NCBI RefSeq assembly: GCF_024166365.1
Contig: NC_064842.1
Coordinates: 16,525,001 to 16,589,000, forward strand
Length of the DNA stretch: 64,000 bases
Reading direction: 5' to 3'
Source of the DNA: Elephas maximus indicus
Lineage: Eukaryota > Chordata > Mammalia > Proboscidea > Elephantidae
In this document: one piece after another, positions 1-10,314 of the stretch
Layout of the letters: the number at the start of each line of letters is the position of its first letter
Position numbering within the stretch: the stretch's first letter is position 1
Made by a program: the position numbers and the translations under genes
The notes under the pieces: generated by a model
The model's database searches: none
Told to the model about the DNA's origin: nothing
The model's input: only the letters and a program-made list of their open reading frames with translations

Positions 1-394
1 TATGGCCCAGCCACATTCTCTTGTTCTGCACCCTAGAGGCCCTATAGCTATAACAACAGTATTTTAGAAACAGAATGGGACCTATGCTTCAGCAGGCTAC
101 TTGTGCTAGTTCTCAGTACAGGAGCTAGCCTGAGCTGTTGGATGCTGAAGTGTTGGGTTTCTCAACCATTTTGATGTTGTATGAGGACACCTGGACAGAA
201 CATTGGAAATGAGATGAGGGCTGTTCTGAAAGTCCCAGAACGTACGGAATAAAGTCACTGGGATTGTCCTGTGATCTGGGCCTCATGGGGAAGATGAACA
301 CAAAGGAAAGAAGCTTTAGTTGAGCACCAGGGATACCAGGACTGTCCCAGGCAGTTTGCCCAGTTAGTCTGTTTGCTCCTACAACAACAGGGCT
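1..394. other. No gene or repeat recognised
   Basis: No convincing open frame, splice pattern or familiar repeat was seen here. Composition is ordinary for mammalian non-coding DNA. Confidence 0.5.
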
Positions 395-530
395 TTGTGG
401 TACTTCTCAGCACACTTTACAGAGGAGGAAGCATATTCAGAAAGGTTAAGTAACTTGTCCAAGGTGACACGGTTGATATGGTGCAGCTGGGATTCGAACT
501 CAGATCTGCTTGAAAAAAATGACACCAAGA
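395..530 (-). repeat. MIR SINE relic
   Basis: The plus strand shows the reverse of the MIR core: a TTAAGTAACTTGTCCAAGGT-like block, then GGGATTCGAACTCAGATCT, the reversed B-box side. It is old and diverged. The 93-residue open frame over it is incidental. Confidence 0.75.
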
Positions 531-964
531 ATTTTACAGCATGTGGGGGTAAATGTGAATTCCAGCAGCGAGCTGGTTCTCACATCACTCTGACTCACTT
601 TGAACCTGAGGGTGGAAAGTGGAAAAATGCCAAATTGGTTTGGGGAGGGGCAGAGAGAGGAAGGGTGTCAAGTTGAAATTTTTCTCTGCTGCGTCATCAG
701 GAGAAAGGAAAGGAGCACTCTTCTCATTTTTCTTAACAAAAGCACCACAGGAAGAAAACAGCTTACTAAGGCACTGCGTGCTTCAACGAGTAAGCAGAGA
801 CACTTATTTCAGTTCTTGAGAAGGCTTGCAAAAGAAAAAACGTTAGTCAATAGTTTTGTTTTTTTGCAAGAAGGCTTGAATGGGTTCAGGTGAGTGGGGT
901 GTGTTTTGGGGACTTTGTTTTTCTCGAGGTCATACATACCGCTGTCAGCTTCTCAGGAGTGAGA

Positions 965-1045
965 ACCTGTTTGTGCACCTCTGCATCCTACTGCCTGGCA
1001 CAGGGCTTGGCACATAGTAGGTGCACAGTAAGTGTGCAGTGAACA
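965..1045 (+). repeat. L2/MIR-type 3' end relic
   Basis: It contains the CTTGGCACATAGTAGGTGC-like signature that closes L2 and MIR elements. Short and diverged. The flanks (531-964 and 1046-1245) hold nothing I recognise. Confidence 0.6.
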
Positions 1046-1249
1046 GACATGCCACCTGATTATCCAGAAGCCTGGATAATCACAAATAGTCAGACCCAAT
1101 GTCAGCTGGCCCTACAGCCAGCCCCTCTTGAAGGTTGCCAGTCCTGGAAAAGGCTTGGCTCGGAAGGATCTTAAAAATAGGCCTTTGTAGGTGATCAGAG
1201 AAGAAGGAGGTGAACATGGTTGGTCTTTAAAGGGTTTTAGTGACTTTCT

Positions 1250-2041
1250 CCACCACACATCTGTCAGTTGGTCATACTGGTGACACAACCCTGCTTGCTG
1301 AAACGAAGAGGACTTGAAGCACTTATTAGTGAAGATCAAATACTGCAGCCTTTAGTATGCATTACACCTCAACATAAAGAAAACAAAAGTCCTCACAGCT
1401 GGACCAATAAGCAACATCATGATAAATGGAGAAAATACTGAAGTTGTCAAGGATTTCATTTTACTTGGATCCACAATAAACACCCATTGAAGTGGCAGTC
1501 AAGAAATCAAACAACACATTGCATTGGGCAAATCTGCTGTAAAAGAACTCTTTAAAGTATTGTGAAAAGCAAAGGTGTCACTTGAAGAATAAGGTGCACC
1601 TGACCCAAGCCATGGTACTTTCTATAGCCTCATATGCATACAAAAGCTTGACAATGAATAAGGAAGACCTAAGAAGAGTTCACTCATTTGGTATTGGCAA
1701 ATATTGCATATACTTATACCGTGGACACCAGAAGAATAGAAAAATCTGTCTTGGAAGAAGTACAACCAGAAGCTTCTTAGGAGCAAGGAAGGTGAAACTT
1801 TGTCTCACTTACTTTGGACATGCTATCAGGAGGAACCAGTCCCTGGAGAAGGACATCATGCTTGGTAAGGTAGAGGGTCAGTGAAAAAGGTAGACCCTCG
1901 ATCAGAAGAATTGACACAATGGCTGTAACAATGGGCTCAAACATAGCAACGATTGTCAGGATGGCACAGGACAGGGCAGTATTGTACGTAGGGTCGCGAT
2001 GAGTCAGAACTGGCCCGACAGCACCTAACAACAACAACAGT
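1250..2041 (+). mobile_element. RTE/BovB LINE, 5'-truncated 3' end
   Basis: This piece begins just after the reverse-transcriptase YADD region. It runs through the C-terminal ORF remnant and the 3' UTR to the family tail (GACAGCACCTAACAAC, then AAC repeats at about 2,022-2,038). It aligns in order with the 48.1-48.8 kb part of the larger copy in this window. Frames are broken by stops, so no protein is expected. The 100-residue frame at 1,582-1,884 is a fragment of the C-terminal ORF region. Confidence 0.85.
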
Positions 2042-2323
2042 GATTGTCCACTGCTGATGACATCCTTCCTGACCTCTCCTAAACACTCCTATCTGGGGAC
2101 CTCACTCAGTTGGTTGGATCCCAAAGGCAAGAGGCAGGCCCCTTCGGACTCATCCTTCAAAATGGAGTTCCACTGCCTCCTTCTCTAGGAAGGCCTTCCG
2201 GCCCTCTCTCTCCTTTCCCTGCTTTTCCCATTCTGGATTAAATAGCTCTCCTTTGTCTTCCCAGCTGTCCCTGTGCAGGTCGTCTCTCTATCCTAGCATT
2301 CACCATGCTGGATTATGATAATC

Positions 2324-2523
2324 AGAGTCCCCGGGGGGTGAAAACAGTTAATGCCTTCAGCTGCTAACCAAAAGATCGGAGGTTCAAGTCCATCAAGAGG
2401 TACTTCAGAAGAAGGGCCTGGCAATCTACTTCTGAAAAATCAGCCATTGAAAACCCTATGGAGCACATTTCTACTCTGACACACATGAGGTCGCCATGAG
2501 TCAGAATCAACTCAACAGCAATT
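2324..2523 (+). repeat. AfroSINE, long older subtype
   Basis: A tRNA-like head is followed by GCTGCTAACCAAAAGATCGG, a middle block (GGCCTGGCAATCTACTTCTG) and ACACACATGAGGTCGCCATG. The middle block marks the longer, more diverged subtype in this window. Its tail runs into an ATT microsatellite at 2,526-2,540. Confidence 0.85.
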
Positions 2524-2569
2524 GTTTTATTATTATTATTATGAAAAGCAGTTTACTTATCGCTACACT

Positions 2570-2738
2570 GTCAGGCACAGTGGTTGAGCATTTGCCTGCT
2601 AACCAAAAGGTCTGCTGCAGTTCAAAACCACCAGCTCCTCCTCGAAAACCCTATGGGGCAGTCCTACTCTGTCCTATACGGTTGCTATGAATCGGAATCG
2701 GCTTGACAGCAATGAGTTTGGATATTTTTTTTTTTTAA
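2570..2738 (+). repeat. AfroSINE, short subtype
   Basis: Starts at the A-box-like CACAGTGGTTGAGCA, continues through GCTAACCAAAAGGTC and CCTATGGGGCAGTCCTACTC, and ends in AATGAGTTTGGA plus a T-rich tail. The first bases of the head are missing or degraded. Confidence 0.85.
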
Positions 2739-2774
2739 CAGTGTTGGGGGCAGGAGGTAAATCTATATCTTTAT

Positions 2775-2850
2775 ATTCCCAGTACTTTGCCAAGTGCCTG
2801 GCATGTAATAGGTGCTCAATAAATTTTAATAAATGTCTAGAAGAAAGAAG
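2775..2850 (+). repeat. L2 3' end relic
   Basis: GTGCCTGGCATGTAATAGGTGCTCAATAAA is the typical closing block of L2. The next 150 bases to the AfroSINE at 3,004 hold nothing recognised. Confidence 0.7.
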
Positions 2851-3003
2851 GAAGGAAGGTCTGGGAAATGTGAACTTTTAAATTAGAAATTTGTTTTGGA
2901 ATTACCTGCCCAATACTTAACCACAGATCACAATTAAAGTCAGGATTCTATTTTCTGCAAATAATTGTGTTCCTCAGCTCCTAGCTGTGTCATGGGCACC
3001 TAA

Positions 3004-3164
3004 AACCAAACCAAACCCATTGCCATCGTGTTGATTCTGGCTCATAGCAACCCTATAGGACAGAGTAGAACCGCCCCGTAGCGTTTCTAAGGAGAGGCTG
3101 GTGGATTTGAACTGCCAACTTTTGGTTAGCAGCTGAGCTCCTAACCACTGCACCACCAGGCTCC
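3004..3164 (-). repeat. AfroSINE with 13-bp target-site duplication
   Basis: Reverse copy of the short subtype, from the tail (ACCAAACCAAACCCATTGCC) to the head (CACCACCAGGCTC). It is bounded by a perfect direct repeat CATGGGCACCTAA at 2,991-3,003 and 3,165-3,177, which fixes both ends of the insertion. Confidence 0.93.
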
Positions 3165-3177
3165 CATGGGCACCTAA

Positions 3178-3699
3178 GGCAGGAGGAAACTGGAGTGGAC
3201 TTAGAGTGACTGGGGAGCACAGCGCCTGAGGAGTATGTGTGTGTCCTGACATATTTCTGAACTAAATATGTGTCTCTGAGCCACTGACAAAAGGCAAACA
3301 CAGCCACTGTTTGTCTACCTGGAACTTAATCACCCAGCAATTTTACCTTTCAGACTACAACCAACCACTAGCAGGCAAGCTCAATGCAGGAAGAAGGGAC
3401 CTCGATATCTCCTTCACTGTTGTACCCGCACTGCCTGCAAAAGGGCCTAGCAATTGGTAGGTGCTCAAAACGTATCATCTGTTGAATGATTGAACAAGTG
3501 AGAAAACGACGCTGAGCAGCTTAAATGTCACAGAATTTCTACCGTAAATATCCGGCACTTCACTCAGGACAGCCCCTCAGATTCCCACTCAAGTCATATT
3601 GACTCTTAGTTTACAAACACTTCTCTCCGACTTTGGTATCTTGTTCTATACCCATTGGAGACAAAAAATTAGAAGAGAGGAAAAGGAAGGTTTTTTTTT
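3178..3699. other. Non-coding stretch with one L2-like end
   Basis: Only an L2/MIR-like closing block at about 3,440-3,505 (GGTAGGTGCTCAAAAC followed by TTGAATGATTGAAC) is recognisable. No gene seen. Confidence 0.5.
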
Positions 3700-3840
3700 T
3701 TTAGTTGTTATAAAATATGTATAACAACTCAAAACTTTTCAGTTGTACATTTAGTGATATCAATTACATTAATCACAATGTGCAACCATCACCCATAATC
3801 GCTGCCAAATTTCCCACCACCATAAACGGAAGGTCACTAC
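3700..3840 (-). repeat. Probable old L1 fragment
   Basis: T-rich start, then TAACAACTCAAAACTTTTCAG and GTGCAACCATCACC, resembling reverse L1 3'-UTR relics seen elsewhere (14.2 and 8.8 kb). The family cannot be fixed. Confidence 0.4.
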
Positions 3841-3965
3841 TGAGAGTTAAAGTTTTTACTATATCTGTAAAATGTATTTACTTTCAGAGAAGAATTAAGA
3901 AAAATCAATACAAGCCTTCAAAAAACACAGTAGACTAGGGGCAATTACGGCCTCTGCCAAAACTG

Positions 3966-4121
3966 CCAAACCAAACCCGTTGCCGTCGAGTCTATTCCAA
4001 CTCATAGTGACCCTACAGAACAGAGTAGAACTGCCACGTAGGGTTTCCAAGGAGTGTCTGGTGGGTTCAAACTGCCAAACTTTTGGTTAGCAGCCGAGTT
4101 CTTAACCACTGCGCCACCAGC
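3966..4121 (-). repeat. AfroSINE, short subtype
   Basis: Reverse copy: CCGTTGCCGTCGAG, then CTCATAGTGACCCTACAGAA, then TTTTGGTTAGCAGCCGAG, ending at the head CTGCGCCACCAGC. Confidence 0.9.
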
Positions 4122-5417
4122 ATACAGCTTTAAATAACACAGTGGCTCCTGGGGGCATTCCAGTCTTATACCACAAAACATGAACCGATATTCAAAATTA
4201 TAATTGAGTCATAAAAAGTAGGTAAAATTAACTTCAACATACTAGGCTAAGAAGTCAGGAAAGTGAATAAAACATTTTAAAGCAGTTTCCAGCCATAATG
4301 GATGAAAATGAAAAAATTGAGTTACTTGAAGTAATCCAAAATGATTTCCATGTGGTATTTTTCAGTGAGTATTTTTTATTACCAAGGTTTTTTTTTTTTT
4401 TATTGTTTTGTTAATTATCCCTCTCTATTGGCTCCTCTATTAATGAGGATGGTCCCGAGTTTCCACATAGCCCCCTTACATCCCTGCTCACACAGGGGAT
4501 GTGGCCTGTGGGGAAAGCTCTGTGGAGATCCCTGAGTTGGAGCCCATGTTCTGAGCCACCTTCATTGTTTGGTTTTCTAGAAGGGAATTCTCTAGAAGGT
4601 GCGGAATACTGTTATAGTCTTGGTTAAAGTTAGAATTAGTGGTAATCGGGGAAGGTCAAAATAGAGAAAGTAACACGGAGCCTGAGGGAAAGGAGGGGAG
4701 CGCTTGAATTCCTGCCCCGCTTGGGTGAGTGAAATGTGGTGATCTCCAGGCACCAACTGTACACACCCCTGTTCTGGGTGAGACACAGCAACCTCCTGCA
4801 GTGGGCGGCCCTATCTACCCCCACCTCCACGACAGCACTGAACAAAAAGAACCCCTTCTTCCTCCAGACCCCAGTGGGGAGAGCAAGTGATTACAGAGGT
4901 GAAGTGGGGCCAAGAGGAGCCTGAGAAAAAGGTGCTGCAATCTGGCTTTGACCCGCAGGCCTGGTGGGGATCTGGTGGAGACCTGGTGGGGATCTGGTGG
5001 AGACCTGGTGGGGATCTGGTGAGACAGTGCATCTGTTCATGCTGTGGGGCCTGAGGGGAGAGTGGTGTTCATCTATAAGAAGTTTCTGAAACACCATCTT
5101 TGTGTCTCAAGAATCCCTCCTATGCAGTGTCAACGTGCCTTGCTGATTTCTACGTTTGACGTGCTGAACGCCGGGCTGACGGACAGGAGCCTGGGTCCCA
5201 CTGTGGAGAGGCCACACAGCCCTTGGGATACTGCCTGGGGCACTGAGTACTGCATAAAATTCTACTGATTATCTCACCCAGGAGGGAGACTGTCTGAGTA
5301 TTATAACCAGAACAGCAACAAACAAAAGCTGCTCAATGTCTGTCAGCTGAGAAGGAAGGTGTGCTCTGAAGCAGCCTTTGCTTTTTCTTTAAAGGTAAAT
5401 ACAGGGCTGGGTCTCGG
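4122..5417. other. Mostly unique DNA with one minisatellite
   Basis: Apart from the 22-bp tandem repeat at 4,960-5,024 I recognise no repeat. Several short frames overlap on both strands at 4.3-5.1 kb but none shows a domain or repeated codon pattern, so no gene is called. Confidence 0.5.
4960..5024. repeat. 22-bp minisatellite, three units
   Basis: Three head-to-tail units built on CCTGGTGGGGATCTGGTGG start at 4,960, 4,982 and 5,004. The first two are identical and the third lacks one G. It explains the repetitive proline/histidine peptides in reverse frames here. Confidence 0.9.
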
Positions 5418-5429
5418 GACTTGCTACCC

Positions 5430-5613
5430 GGTTGCCGTTGAGTTGATTCTGATTCATGGTGCCCCCATGTGTGTCAGAGTAGAAGTGTGCTCCACAGGAC
5501 TTTCGACGGCTGATTTTTCAGAAGTAGATGGCCAGGCCTTTCTTCCCAGGTACCTCGAGTGGACTCAGCCTCCAACCTTTCAGTGTTGACTGTACCACAC
5601 AAGGATTTCTGAT
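5430..5613 (-). repeat. AfroSINE, long subtype, with 12-bp TSD
   Basis: Reverse long-subtype copy (CCCCCATGTGTGTCAGAG, GGCTGATTTTTCAGAAG, CTCCAACCTTTCAG). It lies between perfect direct repeats GACTTGCTACCC at 5,418-5,429 and 5,614-5,625. Confidence 0.9.
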
Positions 5614-5828
5614 GACTTGCTACCCTGTTTGAATTTAAAATCAATTTGTTCACCAAGTGGCTGGGTACCAAGGTGAAATCCCTCTTAGAGACTTAGCTCC
5701 CAGCTTACCCCTCCCCTCCTTGGCTCTCTCTCCACAATGGGCTCTGAACCCCCCTGGGCTGCCCTAGGCCTGCCCCGAAGGCCTCAGGCTTCAGCTGTAC
5801 AGAGTTGCAAGACTCTAGCCCTCGAAGG

Positions 5829-5968
5829 GGGGCCCTGGTGGCACAGTGGTTAAAGGCCTGCTGCTAACCAAAAGGTCAGCAGTTGGAATCCACCAGCCAC
5901 TCCTTGGAAACCCTATGGGGCAGTTCTACTCTGTCCTATAGGGTCACTATGAGTCAGATCTCAACCAT
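5829..5968 (+). repeat. AfroSINE, short subtype, 3'-shortened
   Basis: A well preserved head (GCCCTGGTGGCACAGTGG) and body, stopping abruptly after ATGAGTCAG without the usual GGTTTGG tail. It abuts a MIR relic. Confidence 0.9.
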
Positions 5969-5969
5969 T

Positions 5970-6070
5970 ATGTAATCTCAGCTCCTCCTTTGATGGAGGA
6001 GGAAACTGAGGCCCAGGGAGGTAAGGTGACAGGCTTGAGGTCACAGAACTGTGAGTTCAGGGATTGTCAA
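5970..6070 (-). repeat. MIR SINE relic
   Basis: GAGGAAACTGAGGCCCAGGG, then AAGGTGACA and GGTCACAGAACTGTGAGTTC, the reversed MIR core. Confidence 0.75.
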
Positions 6071-6475
6071 CTAGTGGTTTGTAGGAGGAGCCAGGCTATA
6101 CAGTGCTTTAAAAATAAGAAATGTCACAGTAAAACCCAAATTTCTGGCTCCTCTTGAAAATCTGAAGATTCTGGCAATAATGGGTTACAGTACACGGGGC
6201 TACTCTTAGCCAGGGTGTGAACTCTCTGCCACTGTCCCCATTGCTTCTTACTGAAGCCATCCAGCCTCCTCTGCCTGCCCGCTTGATGCACTTGGCAATG
6301 CAGGGATTTGAGTGTGAGACCGGGGAAGGGGCAGCACCAGAACCAGAACCAAATCTATCTCACTCCGGGACTCTCTCTTTCAGCACACTCTTCCACATGC
6401 TACCTAGCCTCCACCCTGTTACTCGTCTCTGAAATCTCACTGCTGGGTCAAAAACGACTTGCCCTACTATACACC
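6071..6475. other. No gene or repeat recognised
   Basis: Unique-looking DNA. The open frames at 6,217-6,511 have no recognisable domain and no conservation cue. Confidence 0.45.
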
Positions 6476-7130
6476 CATGGTACTCGAAAGAGCCTGGTAC
6501 TAGTACAATGACAGACACATAGCCAATAGAGCAGAATTGAGAGCCCAGGTGTAAATCCATCTACCTATGGTCAGCTGATCTTTGACAAGGGCCCAGAGTC
6601 CATTAAATAGGGAAAAGAGTCTCTTTAAAAAATGGTGCTGGCAAAACTGGATGTCAATCTGAAAAAAAAATGAAACAGGACCCACACCTCACACCATACA
6701 CAAAAACTAATTCAAAATGCATCAAGGACCTAAATATAAAACCTAAAACAATAAAGATCATGGAAGAAAAAAAGGGATAACTCTAGGGACCCTAATATAC
6801 GACATGAATCGTATACAAACCGTAACAACGCACAAGCACCAGAAGATAAGCTAGATAACTGGGGTTCCCTAAAAATTAAACACGTGTGCTCATCAAAAGA
6901 CTTCAACAAAAGAATAAAAAGAGAATCTAGAGACCGGGAAAAAATTTTTTGGCTGTGACATATCCGACAGAGCCTAATCTCTAAAGTCTACAAGATACTG
7001 CAATACCTCAACAACAAAAAGACAAATAATCCAATTAAAAAGTGGGCAAAGGTTATAAACAGACACTTCACCAAAGAAGACACCCAGGCTGCTAACAGAC
7101 ACATGAGGAAATGCTCACAATCATTGGCCA
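6476..7130 (+). mobile_element. L1 ORF2 C-terminal fragment, decayed
   Basis: Recognisable L1 ORF2 late coding DNA: GAGAGCCCAGGTGTAAATCC, CTGATCTTTGACAAGG, AATGGTGCTGGCAAAACTGG, AAAAGTGGGCAAAGG and GACACTTCACCAAAGAAGA occur in the right order. Stops and shifts break the frame. It ends where an AfroSINE begins at about 7,131. Confidence 0.88.
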
Positions 7131-7288
7131 TTAACCCATTGCTGCCAAGTTGATTCCGACTGATAGCAACCCTATAGGACAGAGTAGAACTGCCCTATAG
7201 GGTTTCCAAGGAGCAGCTGGTGGATTAGAACTGTTGACCTTTTTGGTTAGCAGCCATGGTTCTTAACCACTACGCCAGCAGGGCTCCC
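7131..7288 (-). repeat. AfroSINE, short subtype
   Basis: Reverse copy with a clear tail (CCCATTGCTGCCAAG), CCTATAGGACAGAGTAGAAC, and head (CGCCAGCAGGGCTCCC). It sits at the boundary between two L1 fragments of opposite orientation. Confidence 0.9.
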
Positions 7289-7309
7289 TTTCCATATCAG
7301 GTCACCCTT

Positions 7310-7450
7310 TTTCAGTTACCAGAACTCCACTGAGTGGATGCACCATTATTTATGCATGTCACTTGGCTGTCATTGGTGAGCACTTCGATTGCTTCTAATT
7401 TTTTTCTATTATAAACATTGTTGTACCAAACTTTCCTGTACCTGTATCTT
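7310..7450 (-). mobile_element. L1 3' fragment
   Basis: GTGGATGCACCATTATTTAT, then CTATTATAAACATTGTTGTACC, a reverse L1 3'-end relic. Confidence 0.55.
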
Positions 7451-8055
7451 GGTGCAAGGAAAATACTAGTCCAGCCTAATGGACCACAAGTACCACAGCC
7501 TCTAGAGGCTTAAGGGGGAAGAACACCAGGATTGGTTTCCTGGGCAAGCACCCTGGGCAGCCACACATGGGACCCCATACTCAAAAGGGCCTTATCCTTG
7601 GTTGAAAGCTTTGCTGTCACTGTTTTGAGAGTCTGAGTAAATGCTGAACAAGAAGCCTCACATTTTCACTTTGCATTGAGTACCACAAATCATGTAGCCA
7701 TAAGGCAAAGTGAAGACCCTCACAGATGGATGTCCTGAGCAGGAGACCCAGGACAGAGAGTGTGATCCCAAGCCTGCTGTGGGTGGGAGCTCAGGGGGCT
7801 GGTCCTCAGTCCATACAATATGACCTCCCAGAATACTCCAGCAGTGGCTCTGGAAAGAGTGGCCATGGCTGGGCGTGGCTGAACTAGGCACTTACACAGC
7901 CAAGAAGGAGCCAAGGCACAAGGAGACTCAATGAAACCAGAGGACAGGTGAGAGGGTGTCACCAGGGTGGATGAAGGCTTGACGTGACAGTTCTTTGAAA
8001 ACTGTAAAGTACTACATAAATGCTAAGGATTATATTTATGATTAGTTACTGAGCC
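7451..8055. other. Non-coding; possible old hAT relic
   Basis: About 7,545-7,720 (GGGCCTTATCCTTGGTTGAA ... TACCACAAATCATGTAGCC) resembles an ancient mammalian hAT-type repeat, but I cannot name it. The remainder shows nothing recognisable. Confidence 0.35.
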
Positions 8056-8460
8056 AAGTTTGAGCAACTTACTAAAATATTTAATGAGCATCCATTATGT
8101 ACCAGGCACTGTTTTAGGCACTGAGGATACAGTGGCAAAGTCCCTGTCCTAATGGTGCTTGCATTCCAGTGGAGGGAACAGAAAGCACGAAAAGAGAAAG
8201 TGAATGTGTAATTTAATAAAAGCTCTCTAAGTGCTAGGAGGAAACCCTGATGGCATAGTGGTTGAGTGCTATGGCTGCTAACCAAAGGGTCGGCAGTTCA
8301 AATCCACCAGGTGCTCCTTGGAAACTCTATGGGGCGGTTCTACTCTGTCCTGTAGGGTCGCTATGAGTCGGAATCGACTCCACAGCACTGCATTTGGTCT
8401 TTGGTTTTTTAAGTGCTAGGAAGTAAAATAAAGCAGCTAAGAAGATGGTGACAGGCGTCT
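8056..8460 (+). repeat. L2 relic split by an AfroSINE
   Basis: ATGTACCAGGCACTGTTTTA, then CTGAGGATACAGTGGCAAAG and GTGCTTGCATTCCAGTGGAG, typical L2 3' sequence. It is interrupted at 8,240-8,409 and resumes after the SINE with its target-site copy. Confidence 0.75.
8240..8409 (+). repeat. AfroSINE, short subtype, with 12-bp TSD
   Basis: Complete copy from GGAAACCCTGATGGCATAGT to a TTTGGTTTTTT tail. Perfect direct repeats TAAGTGCTAGGA at 8,228-8,239 and 8,410-8,421 flank it. Confidence 0.95.
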
Positions 8461-8529
8461 GGTCTAGATGAGGTGCCAGGGAGGTGACCTGGCTTCTGGA
8501 GGCAACTTTGGAGCAGAAATCAATTATTA

Positions 8530-8690
8530 TTTTATTATTAATGAACTACCACTTACTAGGTATCTACTGAATTCTAGGCAGTGTGCTCGTCAGTTTTTGG
8601 ACATTATCCCATTTATCTTTTCAATAACTTACCCAGGTAGATATTACTTTTCTTAATCTTAGAGATAAAGTGTCAAGGTGGTAGGTAGGT
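8530..8690 (-). repeat. MIR SINE relic
   Basis: CTTACTAGGTATCTACTGAA, ATTATCCCATTTATCTTTTC and CCCAGGTAGATATTACTTTT follow the reversed MIR 3' half in order. Confidence 0.65.
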
Positions 8691-8739
8691 TTTTTCCCCC
8701 TTTCCATAGCAGATTTATTTGTTTATTTATTCATGTATT

Positions 8740-9010
8740 TATTTCTTTTTCACTGTTAATTTGTGTACACTTTATTTTTTAGAGCAGTTTTACAGGAAAA
8801 TTGCCCAGAAAATATGAAGAGTTCCCATATACCCCCTCCGCCTGTGAGTTTCTCCTCTTATTAGCATTTGCATTCCTGTGGTACATTTGTCACAAGTGAT
8901 GAAACAATATTGATACATTGTTATTATTGACTAAAGTCCACAGCTTACATTAGGGTTCACTCTGTGTTGTACGGTCCTATGGGTTTTGACAAATGCATAA
9001 TGTCATGTGT
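8740..9010 (-). mobile_element. Old L1 fragment
   Basis: AGAGCAGTTTTACAGG, GTGGTACATTTGTCACAAGTGA and GACAAATGCATAATGTCATG are characteristic of reversed old L1 3'-UTR DNA. Confidence 0.65.
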
Positions 9011-9109
9011 CCCCCATTACAGCACCATACAGAATCATGTCCTTCAGACTTCCTGTGCGGGTCTGGGGAGGGAGAGAGTGAATCATTCCCCAGGCAGTGG
9101 TGAGTTTCT

Positions 9110-9255
9110 GTCTGTGGTGATGGGAAAATTAACATAGATTGAGGGCAACGGTTACACAAGTTGACTACTGTAACAGATATCACTCAAATGTACACCAGAA
9201 AAAGGAAGAAATGGCAAATGTTGAGTTATATATAATTTTAGAGCAACAACAAAAC
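9110..9255 (+). mobile_element. L1 3'-UTR end
   Basis: GTGGTGATGGGAAAATTAAC, GGTTACACAAGTTGACTACT, AATGTACACC and GGCAAATGTTGAGTTATATA are arranged like an L1 3' end. An A-rich run follows at 9,245-9,276. Confidence 0.6.
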
Positions 9256-9299
9256 TGAAAAAACAAAAACAAAAAAGGTGCAGCTGTTGACACTACTTA

Positions 9300-10112
9300 G
9301 GTACAACCAAATACCTCATGGGATTGGTTTTCTTGGTTCAATGGCTTAGGATCATGATTTCATGGGACAATTCAATCAACTGGCCTAATACTGTTTTTAG
9401 AGCTTCTGTTCTATTATCCTAGTTTGGTAACTAGTGCCTGGGGTTTTAAAACCTTGTGAATGGCCATCCAATATGCCACAATTGGTCTCTATTAGCTTGG
9501 AGCAGCAGCAGCAGCAGAAGACCCAGGAATCAGAGAAGGAACCGGACTGCAGGTCTAATTGCCTCCATGAACTATTGCCGCCTTTGCAATTGAGACCAGA
9601 AGAATTGACTAGTGCCTGGCTACCATTACTGAACATTTTGATCAAGGATACAATAAATGGGTCCTGATCAAAAGGGGTAAAAATGTGTAAGAGAATTAGA
9701 AATTCCTATAGAATCCAGACTTACTGAACCCACTGAGACTGGAGAAACCCGTGAATCTATTGCCCTGAGATAATCTTTGAACTTTGAACCGAAACTATCC
9801 CCGGAAGTCATCTTTAAGCCAAACAACAGGTTAGCTCGATTATTAAAAAAATGTTTACCTTGAGCTCTGCGCTCTTTTAAAGAATTATCTCTATGAGATC
9901 AAACTGACAACAGTAACTCTAAAGCATAGATGAGAAGTTTAGGGGGCAGTGCATCTAAATTAATAAGAGTGAAATAATGCGGGTAGAGAAAGCCAGAATG
10001 ATGACAATGTGAAAAAATGTAACTAATGTCACTGAACTGTACATGTAGAAATTGTTCAATGGGTATATGTTTTGCTGTGTATGTATTTTCACCAAAAACA
10101 AAATTCTCGTGC
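9300..10112 (+). mobile_element. Older L1 3' UTR
   Basis: It shares blocks with the fresher L1 at 17.2-18.6 kb (GGTTTTAAAACC... GGCCATCCAATATGC, GAGACCAGAAGAATTGACTA) and with 50.35-50.59 kb (GAGATCAAACTGACAACAG, TCACTGAACTGTACATGTAG, TTGTTCAATGGGTATATGTT). It includes a short AGC run at 9,503-9,518. The open frames here are L1 3'-UTR artefacts. Confidence 0.75.
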
Positions 10113-10314
10113 TCCATGTATTCATACCACGCCCTGGCCCCGGTATGTGGGTTTGGAATCGGGTCTGTCTCTACTGCCAGCAGTGGAGGCCGCCTGGCCA
10201 TTACCTCCCCTTCTTACCTGGGTCATGTCTGTAACATCTTCTAAGGCAGGTGGTTCCTCAAAAACCCAGCTGCTCATCTTAATTCTTTAAAAGAGCACAG
10301 AGCTCAAGGTAAAC
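9853..10314. repeat. 34-nt inverted repeat pair
   Basis: Bases 9,853-9,886 and the reverse complement of 10,281-10,314 match at 33 of 34 positions (core CCTTGAGCTCTG ... TTTTAAAGAATT). The left arm belongs to the L1 3' UTR. The right arm lies about 170 bases beyond its apparent end, and the similarity stops sharply outside the arms. Confidence 0.9.

Noticed and set aside
2324-2523. CRISPR-like or regularly spaced direct repeats, because the same 20-mers recur throughout the window
   Set aside because: The recurrence is due to dispersed AfroSINE copies on both strands with irregular spacing in a mammalian genome.
9503-9518. AGC repeat suggesting a polyglutamine-coding exon
   Set aside because: It is short and lies in an L1 3' UTR; the frame has no other gene features.
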